DNA from: Methylobacterium soli | GTDB lineage: Bacteria; Pseudomonadota; Alphaproteobacteria; Rhizobiales; Beijerinckiaceae | DNA length: 64,000 nt | Direction of reading: 5' to 3' | NCBI RefSeq assembly: GCF_008806385.1 | Contig: NZ_VZZK01000002.1 | Span: 124,001-188,000 of the forward strand | In this document: positions 46,448 to 56,592 of the stretch, one piece after another | Layout of the letters: every line of letters begins with the position of its first letter | How positions within the stretch are numbered: position 1 is the stretch's first letter | Notes under the pieces: generated by a model | The model's input: only the letters and a program-made list of their open reading frames with translations | Told to the model about the DNA's origin: nothing | The model's database searches: none | Position numbers and translations under genes: made by a program

Positions 46448-47707
46448 TCAAACTCGCCGCATCACTAGCGACGCGTTCGTCCCGCCAAACCCAAACGAAT
46501 TCGACAGCACCACGTCGACCCGCTTGCGCTTCGCCTCGTGCGGCACGAGGTCGATGGCGGTCTCGACGCTGGGATTGTCGAGGTTGAGGGTCGGGGGCAG
46601 GACGCCGTCCCGGATGGCGAGCACCGAGAAGATCGCCTCGACGGAGCCGGCAGCGCCCAGCAGATGGCCGATGGCCGACTTGGTGGAGGACATCGAGGCC
46701 TTGGCGGCGGCGGGGCCGAGGACGCGCTCGACGGCCTTCAGCTCCAGCTCGTCGCCCATCGGGGTCGAGGTGCCGTGGGCGTTGATGTAGTCGATCTCGG
46801 AGGGGTCGATGCCGGCGCGCTTCACGGCGGCGCTCATGCAGCGATAGGCGCCGTCGCCGTCCGGCGAGGGCGAGGTGATGTGGTAGGCGTCGCCCGAGAG
46901 GCCGTAGCCGACCACCTCCGCGTAGATCTTGGCGCCGCGGGCCTTGGCGTGCTCGTATTCTTCCAGCACCACGATGCCGGCGCCCTCGCCCATGACGAAG
47001 CCGTCGCGCGCCTTGTCATAGGGGCGGGAGGCCCGGGTCGGCTCGGCGTTGAAGCCGGTCGAGAGGGCGCGGCAGGCGGCGAAGCCCGCGAGCGCGAGGC
47101 GGTTCACCGGTGATTCGGCCCCGCCCGCCACCATCACGTCGGCATCGCCCAGCATGATCAGCCGGGCGGCGTCGCCGATAGCGTGCGCGCCGGTGGAGCA
47201 GGCGGTGACCACCGCGTGGTTCGGGCCCTTCAGCCCATGCGCGATCGAGACTTGGCCGGAGGCGAGGTTGATGATGCGGCCGGGGATGAAGAAGGGCGAG
47301 ATCCGGCGCGGCCCCTTCTCGTGCAACGTCACGGAGGCGTCGTAGATGCCCCCGATGCCGCCGATGCCGGAGCCGATCAGCACGCCGGTGGCGTGCTGGT
47401 CCGCGTCGGTCTTCGGCGCCCAGCCGGCATCCTCCAGGGCCTCGCCGGCCGCCGCCATCGCGTAGACGATGAAGGGATCGACCTTGCGCTGCTCCTTGGG
47501 CTCCATCCACCGGTCGGGGTTGAAGGTGCCCTCGCTGCCGTCGCCGAGCGGGATCGAGCAGGCGATGCGGCAGGCCAGATCCTCGGTCTCGAAGGCCGTG
47601 ACCTTCGAGGCACCGCTATCTCCCGCGATCAGGCGGCTCCAGGTGTGCTCGACCCCGCTGCCCAGCGGCGTGACCATACCCAGACCCGTGACGACGACCC
47701 GACGCAT
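46448..47707 (-). CDS. fabF: Beta-ketoacyl-ACP synthase II
   Basis: A 419-residue condensing enzyme that elongates fatty acyl-ACP with malonyl-ACP. The catalytic Cys is in VTACSTGAHAIGDA. The two active-site His are in AHGTSTPMGDELE and STKSAIGHLLGAAGS, and the C-terminal SNSFGFGGTNASL is intact. It is last in the leftward fabD-fabG-acpP-fabF cluster. The ATG at 47707 begins MRRVVVTGLGMVTPLG. mltG, its usual downstream neighbour in alphaproteobacteria, is not present here. Confidence 0.96.
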   Translation of the reverse strand: MRRVVVTGLGMVTPLGSGVEHTWSRLIAGDSGASKVTAFETEDLACRIACSIPLGDGSEGTFNPDRWMEPKEQRKVDPFIVYAMAAAGEALEDAGWAPKTDADQHATGVLIGSGIGGIGGIYDASVTLHEKGPRRISPFFIPGRIINLASGQVSIAHGLKGPNHAVVTACSTGAHAIGDAARLIMLGDADVMVAGGAESPVNRLALAGFAACRALSTGFNAEPTRASRPYDKARDGFVMGEGAGIVVLEEYEHAKARGAKIYAEVVGYGLSGDAYHITSPSPDGDGAYRCMSAAVKRAGIDPSEIDYINAHGTSTPMGDELELKAVERVLGPAAAKASMSSTKSAIGHLLGAAGSVEAIFSVLAIRDGVLPPTLNLDNPSVETAIDLVPHEAKRKRVDVVLSNSFGFGGTNASLVMRRV

Positions 47708-47788
47708 CGTGAATTCCCGAAACCGTTTTCGTCTGACCATAAACGGCGCGCGGGGCGTTTCGGCCCCGTCCGCGCCGTCGAAAAAGTT

Positions 47789-48025
47789 TTAAGCGGAGTT
47801 CTTCTCGAGGAACTTCACCGCGTCGCCGACCGTCTGGATCGTCTCGGCCGCGTCGTCGGGGATCTCGACGTTGAACTCCTCCTCGAACGCCATCACGAGC
47901 TCGACGGTGTCGAGGCTGTCGGCGCCGAGATCGTCGATGAAGTTCGCGCCCTCGACCACCTTCTCGGGCTCGACGCCCAGGTGCTCGACGACGATCTTCT
48001 TCACGCGCTCAGCGATATCGCTCAT
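47789..48025 (-). CDS. acpP: Acyl carrier protein
   Basis: A 78-residue four-helix carrier with the phosphopantetheine Ser in [18 protein letters not shown]. It carries growing acyl chains for fatty-acid synthesis. It sits 81 bases upstream of fabF, with a 295-base gap to fabG that could hold its own promoter. Length and sequence are typical. Confidence 0.97.
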   Translation of the reverse strand: MSDIAERVKKIVVEHLGVEPEKVVEGANFIDDLGADSLDTVELVMAFEEEFNVEIPDDAAETIQTVGDAVKFLEKNSA

Positions 48026-48320
48026 CGTTGTTGGTCCTCGTGTGTCAGTCGTGATGGTGAATGGCGCCGTGGCCGCTTCGGCCGCTGCCGGGCCCTGAAC
48101 ATTGGAAGCGGCCGGTCTCCGATCGCGTGTCGTCTTGGACTTGCAACCCGCTGAACCGTCAACCCCCCTTGCACGGCTGCCGGGGTGTTAACACAGGGTT
48201 CCGGCGCTGGCGAGAGCCGGTTCACGAACCGTTCATCCCTGTGGTTTTCCGGGCATTTTCCACCGATTGCCAGGGAGGGGGCGGTGCAACCGTCGCGGGC
48301 TGCGCGGCCCCCGCCCCGCC

Positions 48321-49061
48321 TCAGAACATCGCCATGCCGCCATTCACGTGGAGCGTGTGGCCGGTGACGTAGGCCGCCTCCTGCGAGGCGAGGTAGATGG
48401 TGGCGGCCGCGACCTCGTCGCCGCTGCCGAGCCGCCCCATCGGGACGCGGCCGAGGATGCCCTCGCGCTGCTTTTCGTTGAGCTCGTCCGTCATCGGCGA
48501 GGCGATGAAGCCCGGGGCGATGCAGTTGACCGTGATGTTGCGCGAGGCGACCTCGGCGGCGAGCGCCTTGGTCATGCCGACGAGCCCGGCCTTGGCGGCC
48601 GCGTAATTGCCCTGGCCGGGATTGCCGGTGGCGCCCACCACCGAGCCGATATTGACGATGCGCCCGTGGCGCCGGCGCATCATGCCCTTCACGGCCGCGC
48701 GCGAGAGCCGGAAGGCCGCCGTGAGGTTCACCGCGATGACGGCGTCCCACTCGTCGTCCTTCATCCGCATGAAGAGGTTGTCGCGGGTGATGCCGGCATT
48801 GTTGACCAGGATGTCGAGCCCGCCCATCGCTGCCTCGGCCGCCGGCACCAGGGCCTCGACCGCGGCGGCGTCCGCGAGGTTCGTCGGGCTGACATGGACC
48901 CGCTCGCCGCCGAGATCCTGCGCCAGCGCCTCCAGGGCCTCCTGGCGGGTGCCCGAGAGCGCCACGGTGGCGCCCTGGCGGTGGAGCGCCCGCGCGATGG
49001 CGCCGCCGAGGCCGCCGGTGGCGCCGGTGACGAGGGCCTTGCGGCCGGTGAGATCGAACAT
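48321..49061 (-). CDS. fabG: 3-oxoacyl-ACP reductase
   Basis: A 246-residue short-chain dehydrogenase that reduces 3-oxoacyl-ACP with NADPH. NADP-binding ALVTGATGGLGGAIARALH; NNAG motif DILVNNAGITRDNLF; catalytic Ser in IVNIGSVVGATGNPGQ; YxxxK in GNYAAAKAGLVGMTKAL. The second position of the YxxxK motif is intact. It starts 17 bases after the fabD stop. Confidence 0.96.
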   Translation of the reverse strand: MFDLTGRKALVTGATGGLGGAIARALHRQGATVALSGTRQEALEALAQDLGGERVHVSPTNLADAAAVEALVPAAEAAMGGLDILVNNAGITRDNLFMRMKDDEWDAVIAVNLTAAFRLSRAAVKGMMRRRHGRIVNIGSVVGATGNPGQGNYAAAKAGLVGMTKALAAEVASRNITVNCIAPGFIASPMTDELNEKQREGILGRVPMGRLGSGDEVAAATIYLASQEAAYVTGHTLHVNGGMAMF

Positions 49062-49078
49062 GGAACGTCCTTCCGGAT

Positions 49079-50029
49079 TCAGGCTCTGGAGAAGGCGGCG
49101 ACGTCGTCGGGCGTGCCGATGGCGGCCCCCGTCGCCTGCGGGGCGATGCGCTTGACGAGGCCGGTCAGGACCTTGCCGGCCCCGAGTTCGAGGAAGCGGG
49201 TGACGCCGGCCCCTGCCATCGCCGTGACGCTCTCGCGCCAGCGCACCGTGCCGGTGACCTGCCGCACCAGGGCGTCGCGAATCGCCTCCGGGCTCGTCAC
49301 CGGCGCCGCCGTGACATTGGCGTAGACCGGGACCACGGGGGCGTTCAGCGCCACCTCGGCCAGGGCCGCCCGCATCGCCTCGGCGGCGGGCTGCATCAGC
49401 CGGCAATGGAAGGGGGCCGAGACGTTGAGCATCACGGCGCGCTTGATGCCGCGCCCCTGCGCGATCGCGACCGCCCGCTCCACCGCCGCCCTGTCGCCCG
49501 ACAGCACCACCTGGCCGCCGCCATTGTCGTTGGCGACGTCGCAGATCTCGGCCCCGGCCGCCTCGGCGGCGATCTCGGCGGCGATCTCGGCGGCTTGCGC
49601 CGGCTCGGCCCCGATCAGGGCCGCCATGGCGCCGGCGCCCGGTGCCACCGCCCGCTGCATTGCCTCGCCGCGGATGCGCAGGAGCTTGGCCGCGTCGGTG
49701 ATCGAGACGGTGCCGGCGGCGGCCAGGGCCGAATACTCGCCGAGCGAGTGGCCGGCGACGCACTGCACGCCCCCCGCGAGATCGAGGCCGCGCTCGGCCT
49801 CGAGCACCCGGAACACCGCGAGGCTCGCGGCCATCAGGGCCGGCTGGGCATTCGCCGTCAGGGTCAGCTCCTCGCCCGGCCCCTCGAACATCAGCCGCGA
49901 CAGGTTCTGGCCGAGCGCGGCATCGACCTCCTCGAACACCGCGCGGGCTTGCGGGTGGGCCTCGGCGAGGGCACGGCCCATGCCGACGACCTGACTGCCC
50001 TGGCCGGGGAAAATGAGTGAATCGCTCAT
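49079..50029 (-). CDS. fabD: Malonyl-CoA-ACP transacylase
   Basis: A 316-residue acyltransferase that loads malonyl onto ACP. It has the GQGSQ motif (LIFPGQGSQVVGMG), the nucleophile Ser in VAGHSLGEYSALAA and the C-terminal VSAPFHCRLMQPAAEAM with catalytic His. It is first in the leftward fab cluster, divergent from rpoZ across a 186-base gap that must hold promoters for both. Confidence 0.96.
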   Translation of the reverse strand: MSDSLIFPGQGSQVVGMGRALAEAHPQARAVFEEVDAALGQNLSRLMFEGPGEELTLTANAQPALMAASLAVFRVLEAERGLDLAGGVQCVAGHSLGEYSALAAAGTVSITDAAKLLRIRGEAMQRAVAPGAGAMAALIGAEPAQAAEIAAEIAAEAAGAEICDVANDNGGGQVVLSGDRAAVERAVAIAQGRGIKRAVMLNVSAPFHCRLMQPAAEAMRAALAEVALNAPVVPVYANVTAAPVTSPEAIRDALVRQVTGTVRWRESVTAMAGAGVTRFLELGAGKVLTGLVKRIAPQATGAAIGTPDDVAAFSRA

Positions 50030-50215
50030 GATTTGTTCCGCTTCGGTCCTGGGGAAGCGCGGCGCAGTCGCACCGCCGGGCGCCCTGTGTCAACAATGCA
50101 TCGCACAACCCCGAACGCCGGGCGGCCTCGGCTTGTTGCAGGGCGTCATCCGGTGTAAGACGCCGGTTCATCATCGAAAATCCGGCATTTCAGGTTCAGG
50201 AAGGAGCCGCCGCCC

Positions 50216-50626
50216 ATGGCTCGCGTCACCGTTGAAGACTGCATCGACAAGGTCGAGAACCGCTTCGAGCTCGTCCTGCTGGCGAGCCACCGCGCCCGCC
50301 TCCTCGCCGCCGGCGCACCCCTGACCCTCGACCGCGACCGCGACAAGAACCCCGTCGTCGCCCTCCGGGAGATCGGCGACGAGACCATCACGGCCGACGA
50401 CCTCAAGGAACAGCTCATCCACTCGATGCAGAAATACGTCGAGGTCGACGAGCCCGAGGCCGAGACGGTGCCGCTGCTCTCCTCCTCGCCGGCCGCCGCC
50501 GCCGTCGCGCCCCAATCCTCGAGCGACGACGGCGCCGTGCAATTCGACCGCATGAGCGAGGAAGACCTCCTGCGCGGCCTCGAGAACCTCGCGCCCCCGG
50601 TCGAGACCGACGACGAGGGCGACTGA
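50216..50626 (+). CDS. rpoZ: RNA polymerase omega subunit
   Basis: 136 residues. N-terminal omega core [40 protein letters not shown] and [15 protein letters not shown], with an acidic, Ser/Ala-rich C-terminal extension common in alphaproteobacteria. It stabilises the beta' subunit and shapes the ppGpp site; rsh, the ppGpp synthetase/hydrolase, follows on the same strand. AAGGAG lies ten bases before the ATG. Confidence 0.95.
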   Translation: MARVTVEDCIDKVENRFELVLLASHRARLLAAGAPLTLDRDRDKNPVVALREIGDETITADDLKEQLIHSMQKYVEVDEPEAETVPLLSSSPAAAAVAPQSSSDDGAVQFDRMSEEDLLRGLENLAPPVETDDEGD

Positions 50627-50675
50627 GCCGCCCGCTCGCGCGAGCGATCCGCGAGCCCACCACCGCCCCCGCACG

Positions 50676-50699
50676 AACCCGGCCCCACGGCCGGGTTTT
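50676..50699 (+). terminator. Intrinsic terminator of rpoZ
   Basis: A nine-base stem AACCCGGCC-CCAC-GGCCGGGTT (50676-50697) followed by TT then C. The T tract is short, but the stem is strong and lies 49 bases past the rpoZ stop. Confidence 0.65.
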
Positions 50700-50833
50700 C
50701 GCGTCTTGGCGGGCACTCCTGTCGCGAAAACCGATGCTGCGACGCCGTCAGGTCTGGCGCGTCCGCGTGCAATGCGGGACAGTTCGACCGGGAACGCCCG
50801 AACACCACAGCCTTGGGAAGGGTCCGCCGGCGG

Positions 50834-53068
50834 ATGATGCGCCAGTATGAACTCGTGGAGCGAGTCAAGCGCTACAATCCCGCCGCGAACGAGGCCTTGC
50901 TCAACCGCGCCTACGTCTACGCCATGCGAGCCCACGGCACGCAGAAGCGGGCCTCTGGCGATCCCTTCTTCGCCCATCCCCTCGAAGTCGCCGCGATCCT
51001 CACCGATCTCCGGCTCGACGACGCCACCATCGTGGCAGCGGTGCTGCACGACACCGTCGAGGACACCGCCGCGACCTTGGACGAGATCCGGGAGATCTTC
51101 AGCCCCGAGATCGGCGCCCTCGTCGACGGCCTGACCAAGCTGAAGCGGCTCGACCTCGTCTCGAAACGGGCGGCGCAGGGCGAGAATTTCCGCAAGCTCC
51201 TGCTCGCCGTGGCGGCGGATGTGCGGGTGCTGCTGGTCAAGCTCGCCGACCGCCTGCACAACATGCGGACCCTGCACCACATGCCGCCCGAGAAGCGGGT
51301 GAGGATCGCGGAGGAGACCCTCGACATCTACGCGCCGCTGGCCGGCCGCATGGGTATGCAGGAGTTGCGCGACGAGTTGGAAGATCTCGCCTTCCGCAAT
51401 CTCAAGCCCGAGATCTACGCGACGATCACGCAGCGCCTCAGCGATCTTTCGACGAAATCCGAGCGCCTCGTCGAGAGCATCGAGCAGGATCTCACCGCCA
51501 AGCTCGCCGCGCGCGGTATCGCGGCCTCCGTGACCGGACGGCAGAAGCGGCCCTACTCAATCTGGTCGAAGATGGAGCGCAAATCGGTCGCCTTCGAGCA
51601 GCTCTCCGACATCTTCGGCTTCCGGGTCGTGGTCGAGACCCTCGCCGATTGCTACGGCGCGCTCGGGGTCGTCCATACCAGCTGGCCGATGGTCCCGGGC
51701 CGCTACAAGGACTACATCTCGACCCCGAAACAGAACGATTACCGCTCCATCCACACGACCGTGATCGGCCCGAAGAGCCAGCGGGTGGAGTTGCAGATCC
51801 GCACGGCGGCCATGGACGAGATCGCCGAGTACGGCATCGCGGCGCATGCCCATTACAAGGAAGCCAGCGGCAAGGACGACGGCGGCATCCATCCCCGCCT
51901 TGCGACCGAGAGCGGCGCCTACCAATGGCTGCGCCGGACCATCGAGCTCCTGGCCGAGGGCGACAGCCCGGAGGAGTTCCTCGAACATACAAAGCTCGAA
52001 CTGTTCCAGGATCAGGTGTTCTGCTTCACCCCGAAGGGCCGCCTGATCGCTCTCCCGCGGGGCGCGACGCCGATCGACTTCGCCTATGCGGTCCACACGG
52101 ATGTCGGCAACACGGCGGTGGGCGCCAAGATCAACGGCCGCATGGCGCCGCTGCTGCACGAGCTCGCGAACGGCGACGAGGTCGAGATCGCCCGCTCCGA
52201 CGGGGCCTCACCGCCGGCGGCCTGGGAATCCCTCGTCGTCACCGGGAAGGCGCGGGCCGCGATCCGACGCGCGACGCGCTCCGCGGTCCGGCGGCAATAT
52301 GCGGGCCTCGGCCGTCAGATCCTCGACCGCGCCTTCGAGCGGGCTGGCAAGAGCTTCTCCGAGGACAAGCTCCGCGGCGCCCTGCCCCGCCTCGCCCGCG
52401 GCTCGACCGAGGATGTCTTCGCCGCGGTCGGCCGTGGCGAGATGTTCTCGGGGGATGTCGTGAAGGCGGTCTACCCCGATTACAAGGATGAGCGCCGCGC
52501 CGGAGCGGCGCCCGTCGCGCAGCCGCCGGCGAATGGCGCGGGTCGGCTGACGCGCTCGAAGGATCAGACCATGCGTCTGACCTTCCCGGATGGGACCGGC
52601 GATCTCGGCCAGACCGACGCGATCCCGATCCGCGGTCTCGCCGGCGACCTTCCGGTCAGCTTCGCGCCGAATGGCGGCGCGGTGCCCGGAGACCGTATCG
52701 TCGGCATCCTGACGCCGGGGGTCGGCGTGACGATCTACCCGATCCAATCGGCTGCCCTGGCCGCCTTCGACAACGAGCCGGCACGCTGGCTCGACGTTCG
52801 CTGGGATGTGGAGGCGGGATCGAGCGAGCGCTTTCCCGCCCGTATCGCCCTGCAATCGATCAACGAGCCCGGCGTCCTCGCCCAGATCGCCCAAGTCATC
52901 GCCGATCACGACGGCAACATCGACAACCTGTCGATGAAGCGGCGGACCCAGGACTTCACCGACATCGTCATCGACCTCTCGGTCTGGGATCTGAAGCACC
53001 TCAACGCGATCGTCGCGGAACTGCGCGGCAAGCGCGCGGTCAGTCGCGTCGATCGCGTCAACGGGTAA
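50834..53068 (+). CDS. Bifunctional (p)ppGpp synthetase/hydrolase Rsh
   Basis: A 744-residue Rel/Spo protein. The HD hydrolase domain has [19 protein letters not shown] and [12 protein letters not shown], with the HD pair intact. The synthetase has [28 protein letters not shown] and [20 protein letters not shown]. The TGS domain is [20 protein letters not shown], and the ACT domain is at the C-terminus ([20 protein letters not shown]). Both activities are predicted. ATGs at 50834 and 50837 are both possible starts. pyrE follows 80 bases downstream. Confidence 0.94.
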   Translation: MMRQYELVERVKRYNPAANEALLNRAYVYAMRAHGTQKRASGDPFFAHPLEVAAILTDLRLDDATIVAAVLHDTVEDTAATLDEIREIFSPEIGALVDGLTKLKRLDLVSKRAAQGENFRKLLLAVAADVRVLLVKLADRLHNMRTLHHMPPEKRVRIAEETLDIYAPLAGRMGMQELRDELEDLAFRNLKPEIYATITQRLSDLSTKSERLVESIEQDLTAKLAARGIAASVTGRQKRPYSIWSKMERKSVAFEQLSDIFGFRVVVETLADCYGALGVVHTSWPMVPGRYKDYISTPKQNDYRSIHTTVIGPKSQRVELQIRTAAMDEIAEYGIAAHAHYKEASGKDDGGIHPRLATESGAYQWLRRTIELLAEGDSPEEFLEHTKLELFQDQVFCFTPKGRLIALPRGATPIDFAYAVHTDVGNTAVGAKINGRMAPLLHELANGDEVEIARSDGASPPAAWESLVVTGKARAAIRRATRSAVRRQYAGLGRQILDRAFERAGKSFSEDKLRGALPRLARGSTEDVFAAVGRGEMFSGDVVKAVYPDYKDERRAGAAPVAQPPANGAGRLTRSKDQTMRLTFPDGTGDLGQTDAIPIRGLAGDLPVSFAPNGGAVPGDRIVGILTPGVGVTIYPIQSAALAAFDNEPARWLDVRWDVEAGSSERFPARIALQSINEPGVLAQIAQVIADHDGNIDNLSMKRRTQDFTDIVIDLSVWDLKHLNAIVAELRGKRAVSRVDRVNG

Positions 53069-53148
53069 GCGCCCCGTCTCGCTTGCCTGATCGGACCGCC
53101 GCTGTCACAAGCGTGCCGCCTCATCACCCGCCGCGGAGCCCAGACGCC

Positions 53149-53739
53149 ATGACCCCAGAGCAGGTGCTCGAAGAGTTCCGCGACGCCGGGGCCTTGCTCG
53201 AAGGGCATTTCATCTTGAGCTCGGGGCTGCATTCCGGCGTATTCCTGCAGAAGATGGCCATCTTCTCCGAGCCGCCGCGGACCGACCGCCTGTGCCGAGC
53301 CCTGGCCGAGGCGATTCAAGCGCGGTTCGGTGCGATCGACATCGTGGTATCGCCCGCGATCGGCGGAATCGTTCCCGGATACGAGACGGCCCGCCATCTC
53401 GGGGCGCGGGCCATCTTCGTCGAACGCGATCCTGGCGGTCCGTTCACGCTGCGGCGTGGCTTCAGCATCCCGAGCGGCACGCGCGCCATCATCGTCGAGG
53501 ATATCGTCACGACCGGATTGTCGGCCCGCGAATGCTTGGCTTCTCTGCAGGGAGAGTCCGGAGAGATCGTGGGCGCCGCCTGCCTCATCGATCGGTCCGG
53601 TGGACGCGGCGAGATCGGACGACCGCTCCTGTCGCTCGTCACCCTGGATATCCCAGCCTACCCGGCCGATGCGCTGCCGCCGGAACTCGCCGCTCTCCCG
53701 GCCGTCAAGCCCGGCAGCCGGGCCCAGCGGAAAGCCTGA
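53149..53739 (+). CDS. pyrE: Orotate phosphoribosyltransferase
   Basis: A 196-residue PRTase converting orotate to OMP in pyrimidine synthesis. It has [38 protein letters not shown] and the PRPP motif [18 protein letters not shown]. It follows rsh, a frequent neighbour in alphaproteobacteria. The ATG at 53149 begins [17 protein letters not shown]. Confidence 0.94.
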   Translation: MTPEQVLEEFRDAGALLEGHFILSSGLHSGVFLQKMAIFSEPPRTDRLCRALAEAIQARFGAIDIVVSPAIGGIVPGYETARHLGARAIFVERDPGGPFTLRRGFSIPSGTRAIIVEDIVTTGLSARECLASLQGESGEIVGAACLIDRSGGRGEIGRPLLSLVTLDIPAYPADALPPELAALPAVKPGSRAQRKA

Positions 53740-54145
53740 CGGGCATCGAGTGATGGCGTTTGACCGTGTCTTTCACGGTCATGGACCCAGATTCGCCTAG
53801 TGTTTTTTACCTTGGATTTACACCTTTGCGTGGGCGCAACAGCGTATTCCGCGTAGCCGAGACGCATTTCCCGACACTATCGCTTGACAGAAAGCCTCCC
53901 GGCTTTCAAAGCTGTTTCGCGCTGATCTACGCACTTTTGCTGGTGCGAAGAAGATTTTCGGATGCGCGGGCCGCATTTTTCCTTGATGCGAAAATTTTTC
54001 ACTTGGGTGTTCAACGCACAGGGCGAGAGCCGCATTTTTTCGAAGGTCAGCGTCCGGCGATACGACAATAACCCGCCAAGGCACCGAGCTGGTGTGGTGC
54101 CGGCATTCGTCTCTTGATTGCCCTCGTTCATGAACGGATCGTGCC
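53740..54145. other. Gene-poor interval between pyrE and the NYN gene
   Basis: 406 bases without a supported gene, AT-richer from about 53790 to 54070. It holds a small hairpin GACCGTG-TCTTT-CACGGTC (53762-53780) with no T tract, and a perfect 12-base palindrome CGTTCATGAACG at 54125-54136, nine bases before the next start codon. A non-coding RNA is possible but nothing specific was recognised. Confidence 0.4.
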
Positions 54146-54811
54146 ATGAGCACATTGCAGCGCAGCGCCCTCTTCATTGATGGGGCGAATCTTTACGCGA
54201 CCACCAAGGCGCTCGGATTCGACATCGACTACAAGCGCTTGCTGAAGGAATTTCAGAGCCGAGACAATCTGATCCGCGCCTTCTACTATACGGCTATGAT
54301 TGAGGACCAGGAATATTCTTCGATCCGGCCGTTGATCGACTGGCTCGACTATAACGGCTATCGCGTCGTCACCAAGCCCGTGAAGGAGTTCACGGATTCG
54401 ATGGGACGCCGCAAGTTCAAGGGCAACATGGACATCGAGCTCGCGATCGATGCGCTCGAACTCGCTCCCTATATCGAGCACATGGTGCTGTTCTCGGGCG
54501 ACGGCGATTTTCGCTCCCTCGTCGAGGCCATGCAGCGGCGCGGCGTCAAGGTTACGGTCGTGTCGACGATCCAGACCCAGCCCGCGATGATCGCCGACGA
54601 TCTCCGCCGGCAGGCCGATGAGTTCTTGGATCTCGTGCACCTGATCGCCAAGGTCGGCCGCGATCCCGGAGAGCGGTCGGCGCGTCCGTCGAGCGAGAAT
54701 GGCCGCGCGCCGCGGGATTTCGGAGACCGCTCCGGTCGCGGCAATCCCGGCCTCGAGACCCGCTACGGCATCCGGCAGGGTGCCGCAGGCGAGGAACCGG
54801 TCGAGGAATAA
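54146..54811 (+). CDS. NYN domain protein, LabA/DUF88 family
   Basis: 221 residues with a PIN-like NYN nuclease fold. Acidic residues lie in LFIDGANLYATTKALGF, FKGNMDIELAIDALELA and VLFSGDGDFRSLVEAMQR, followed by VVSTIQTQPAMIADDLRRQA. The C-terminal tail is Arg/Gly/Ser-rich and probably disordered. The family is related to RNA-processing PIN nucleases; bacterial members are largely uncharacterised. It converges on smpB. Confidence 0.88.
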   Translation: MSTLQRSALFIDGANLYATTKALGFDIDYKRLLKEFQSRDNLIRAFYYTAMIEDQEYSSIRPLIDWLDYNGYRVVTKPVKEFTDSMGRRKFKGNMDIELAIDALELAPYIEHMVLFSGDGDFRSLVEAMQRRGVKVTVVSTIQTQPAMIADDLRRQADEFLDLVHLIAKVGRDPGERSARPSSENGRAPRDFGDRSGRGNPGLETRYGIRQGAAGEEPVEE

Positions 54812-54989
54812 GCGCCAACGCGCCTGCGAACCCGCGGCGTGACGGCAAGGCCGCTCGGACGCAAACTCAAATTCGTCCGGCGGCCATTATCGAACAAGAC
54901 AGCGACATGCGCCATCGTCGATCGGCGACGGCAGTTCCAGGGAGCCATCCCGACGCGAAAGGTCACTGCCGCCGCGCGTTGCGGGAGGA

Positions 54990-55463
54990 TCAGCCCCGGT
55001 CGCGCAACAGGCGGGCGCGATCGCGCTCCCAGTCGCGCTGCTTCGAGGTCTCGCGCTTATCGTGGAGCTGCTTGCCCTTGCCGAGGCCGAGCTCAACCTT
55101 CGCGCGTCCCTGATCGTTGAAGTAGATCTTCAGCGGAACCACCGTATAGCCCTGACGCTGCGTCGCGCCGATGAGCTTGTCGATTTGACGGCGATGCAGG
55201 AGCAGTCGGCGCGGCCTCTTGGTGTCGTGATTGAAGCGGTTCGCCTCCAGGTATTCCGGGATGTAGGCGTTGAACAGCATCAAGTCGGTACCGGAAGGCC
55301 CCGCATAAGCCTCACCGATCGTTGCCTTGCCGTTGCGCAGGGATTTCACCTCGGTGCCGGTGAGCGAGATGCCGGCTTCAAGGGTCTCCAAGATCGCGTA
55401 ATGAAAGCGAGCGGCGCGATTGTCGGCGACGACGCGGCGGGCGGGATCGGGTTTCGGAGCCAT
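54990..55463 (-). CDS. smpB: SsrA-binding protein SmpB
   Basis: A 157-residue tmRNA partner for trans-translation. N-terminal [40 protein letters not shown], the [20 protein letters not shown] loop and a basic C-terminal tail ([20 protein letters not shown]). Length and motifs are typical. It is downstream of dapA on the same strand with an 86-base gap. The tmRNA gene is not in the window. Confidence 0.95.
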   Translation of the reverse strand: MAPKPDPARRVVADNRAARFHYAILETLEAGISLTGTEVKSLRNGKATIGEAYAGPSGTDLMLFNAYIPEYLEANRFNHDTKRPRRLLLHRRQIDKLIGATQRQGYTVVPLKIYFNDQGRAKVELGLGKGKQLHDKRETSKQRDWERDRARLLRDRG

Positions 55464-55549
55464 CTCATCGCAGGGTCAGGTCGGCCGCATCGTGTGGCCG
55501 AGCGCGTTTATATGGGGCGTCGATGCGCGGTCAGCGAGGTTCGAGCGTC

Positions 55550-56449
55550 TCAGACCTCGAGAAGACCAGCATGACGAAGCGCGGCATCGACGATGCGGCG
55601 CGTGTCCTCGCCCACCGGCAAGAGTGGAAGGCGTACATCCTCCGCCATGTGGCCGAGCTTCGCCAGCGCATACTTCACCGGCGACGGGTTCGTCTCGAGG
55701 AACAGGCTGGTGTGCAACGGCAGCAACTTGTCCTGAATCTGCAAGGCCTTGGCATAATCACCAGCGAGCGTCGCCTCCTGCAGATCGGCGCAGAGGCGCG
55801 GGGCCACATTCGACACCACGGAGATGCATCCACAGCCGCCATGGGCATTGAAGCCGATCGCCGTCGCATCTTCGCCAGAAAGCTGGACGAAATCTTCGCC
55901 CATGGCTTGGCGCTGCAGGCTGACTCGGTCGAGCTTGGCCGTGGCATCCTTCACGCCGGCGATGTTCTTGAGCTCGAACAGGCGCTTCATGGTGTCGACA
56001 CTCATGTCGACCACGGAGCGGCCCGGGATGTTGTAGATGATGATCGGGATACCGATGGCGTCGTTGACGGCCTTGAAGTGGGCGTACATCCCCGCCTGCG
56101 TCGGCTTGTTGTAGTAGGGCGTGACGATGAGGACCGCGTCCGCCCCGGCCTTCTCCGCATGACGCGCGCGCTCGACGGCTTCCGCGGTCGAATTGGAGCC
56201 CGCGCCGGCCACGACGGGCACGCGGCCGGCCGCCTCGTCGATGCAGGCCTCGACCACGCGATCATGCTCGGCATGGCTCAGGGTCGGGGTCTCGCCGGTG
56301 GTTCCCACGGGCACGAGGCCGTGGGTGCCCTGCGCGATCTGCCAGCTCACGAAGGCGCGGCAAGCAACTTCGTCGAAGGCCCCCTCCCGGAACGGCGTCG
56401 CGAGCGCAGTCATGGAGCCCTTCAGGCGTCGGGCATTGGTAGCGGTCAT
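55550..56449 (-). CDS. dapA: 4-hydroxy-tetrahydrodipicolinate synthase
   Basis: A 299-residue TIM-barrel aldolase making the first committed lysine/meso-DAP intermediate. [20 protein letters not shown], the catalytic Tyr in [12 protein letters not shown], the [14 protein letters not shown] loop and the Schiff-base Lys in [13 protein letters not shown] are all present. lysA, the last lysine enzyme, is elsewhere in the window at 11.8 kb. The ATG at 56449 begins [16 protein letters not shown]. Confidence 0.95.
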   Translation of the reverse strand: MTATNARRLKGSMTALATPFREGAFDEVACRAFVSWQIAQGTHGLVPVGTTGETPTLSHAEHDRVVEACIDEAAGRVPVVAGAGSNSTAEAVERARHAEKAGADAVLIVTPYYNKPTQAGMYAHFKAVNDAIGIPIIIYNIPGRSVVDMSVDTMKRLFELKNIAGVKDATAKLDRVSLQRQAMGEDFVQLSGEDATAIGFNAHGGCGCISVVSNVAPRLCADLQEATLAGDYAKALQIQDKLLPLHTSLFLETNPSPVKYALAKLGHMAEDVRLPLLPVGEDTRRIVDAALRHAGLLEV

Positions 56450-56592
56450 CCTGGCGTTCCCGGCCGGTCGTTTCCTGCGCCGGATACCCGGCCTCCCGCC
56501 TCATGCGGCGGCGCAGACATAGGCCTTCCGACACGCCCGCGCAAACGCTCTGCGAACGCAGTTAATGACTTCTTTAGAGGACCGGGGCGAGC

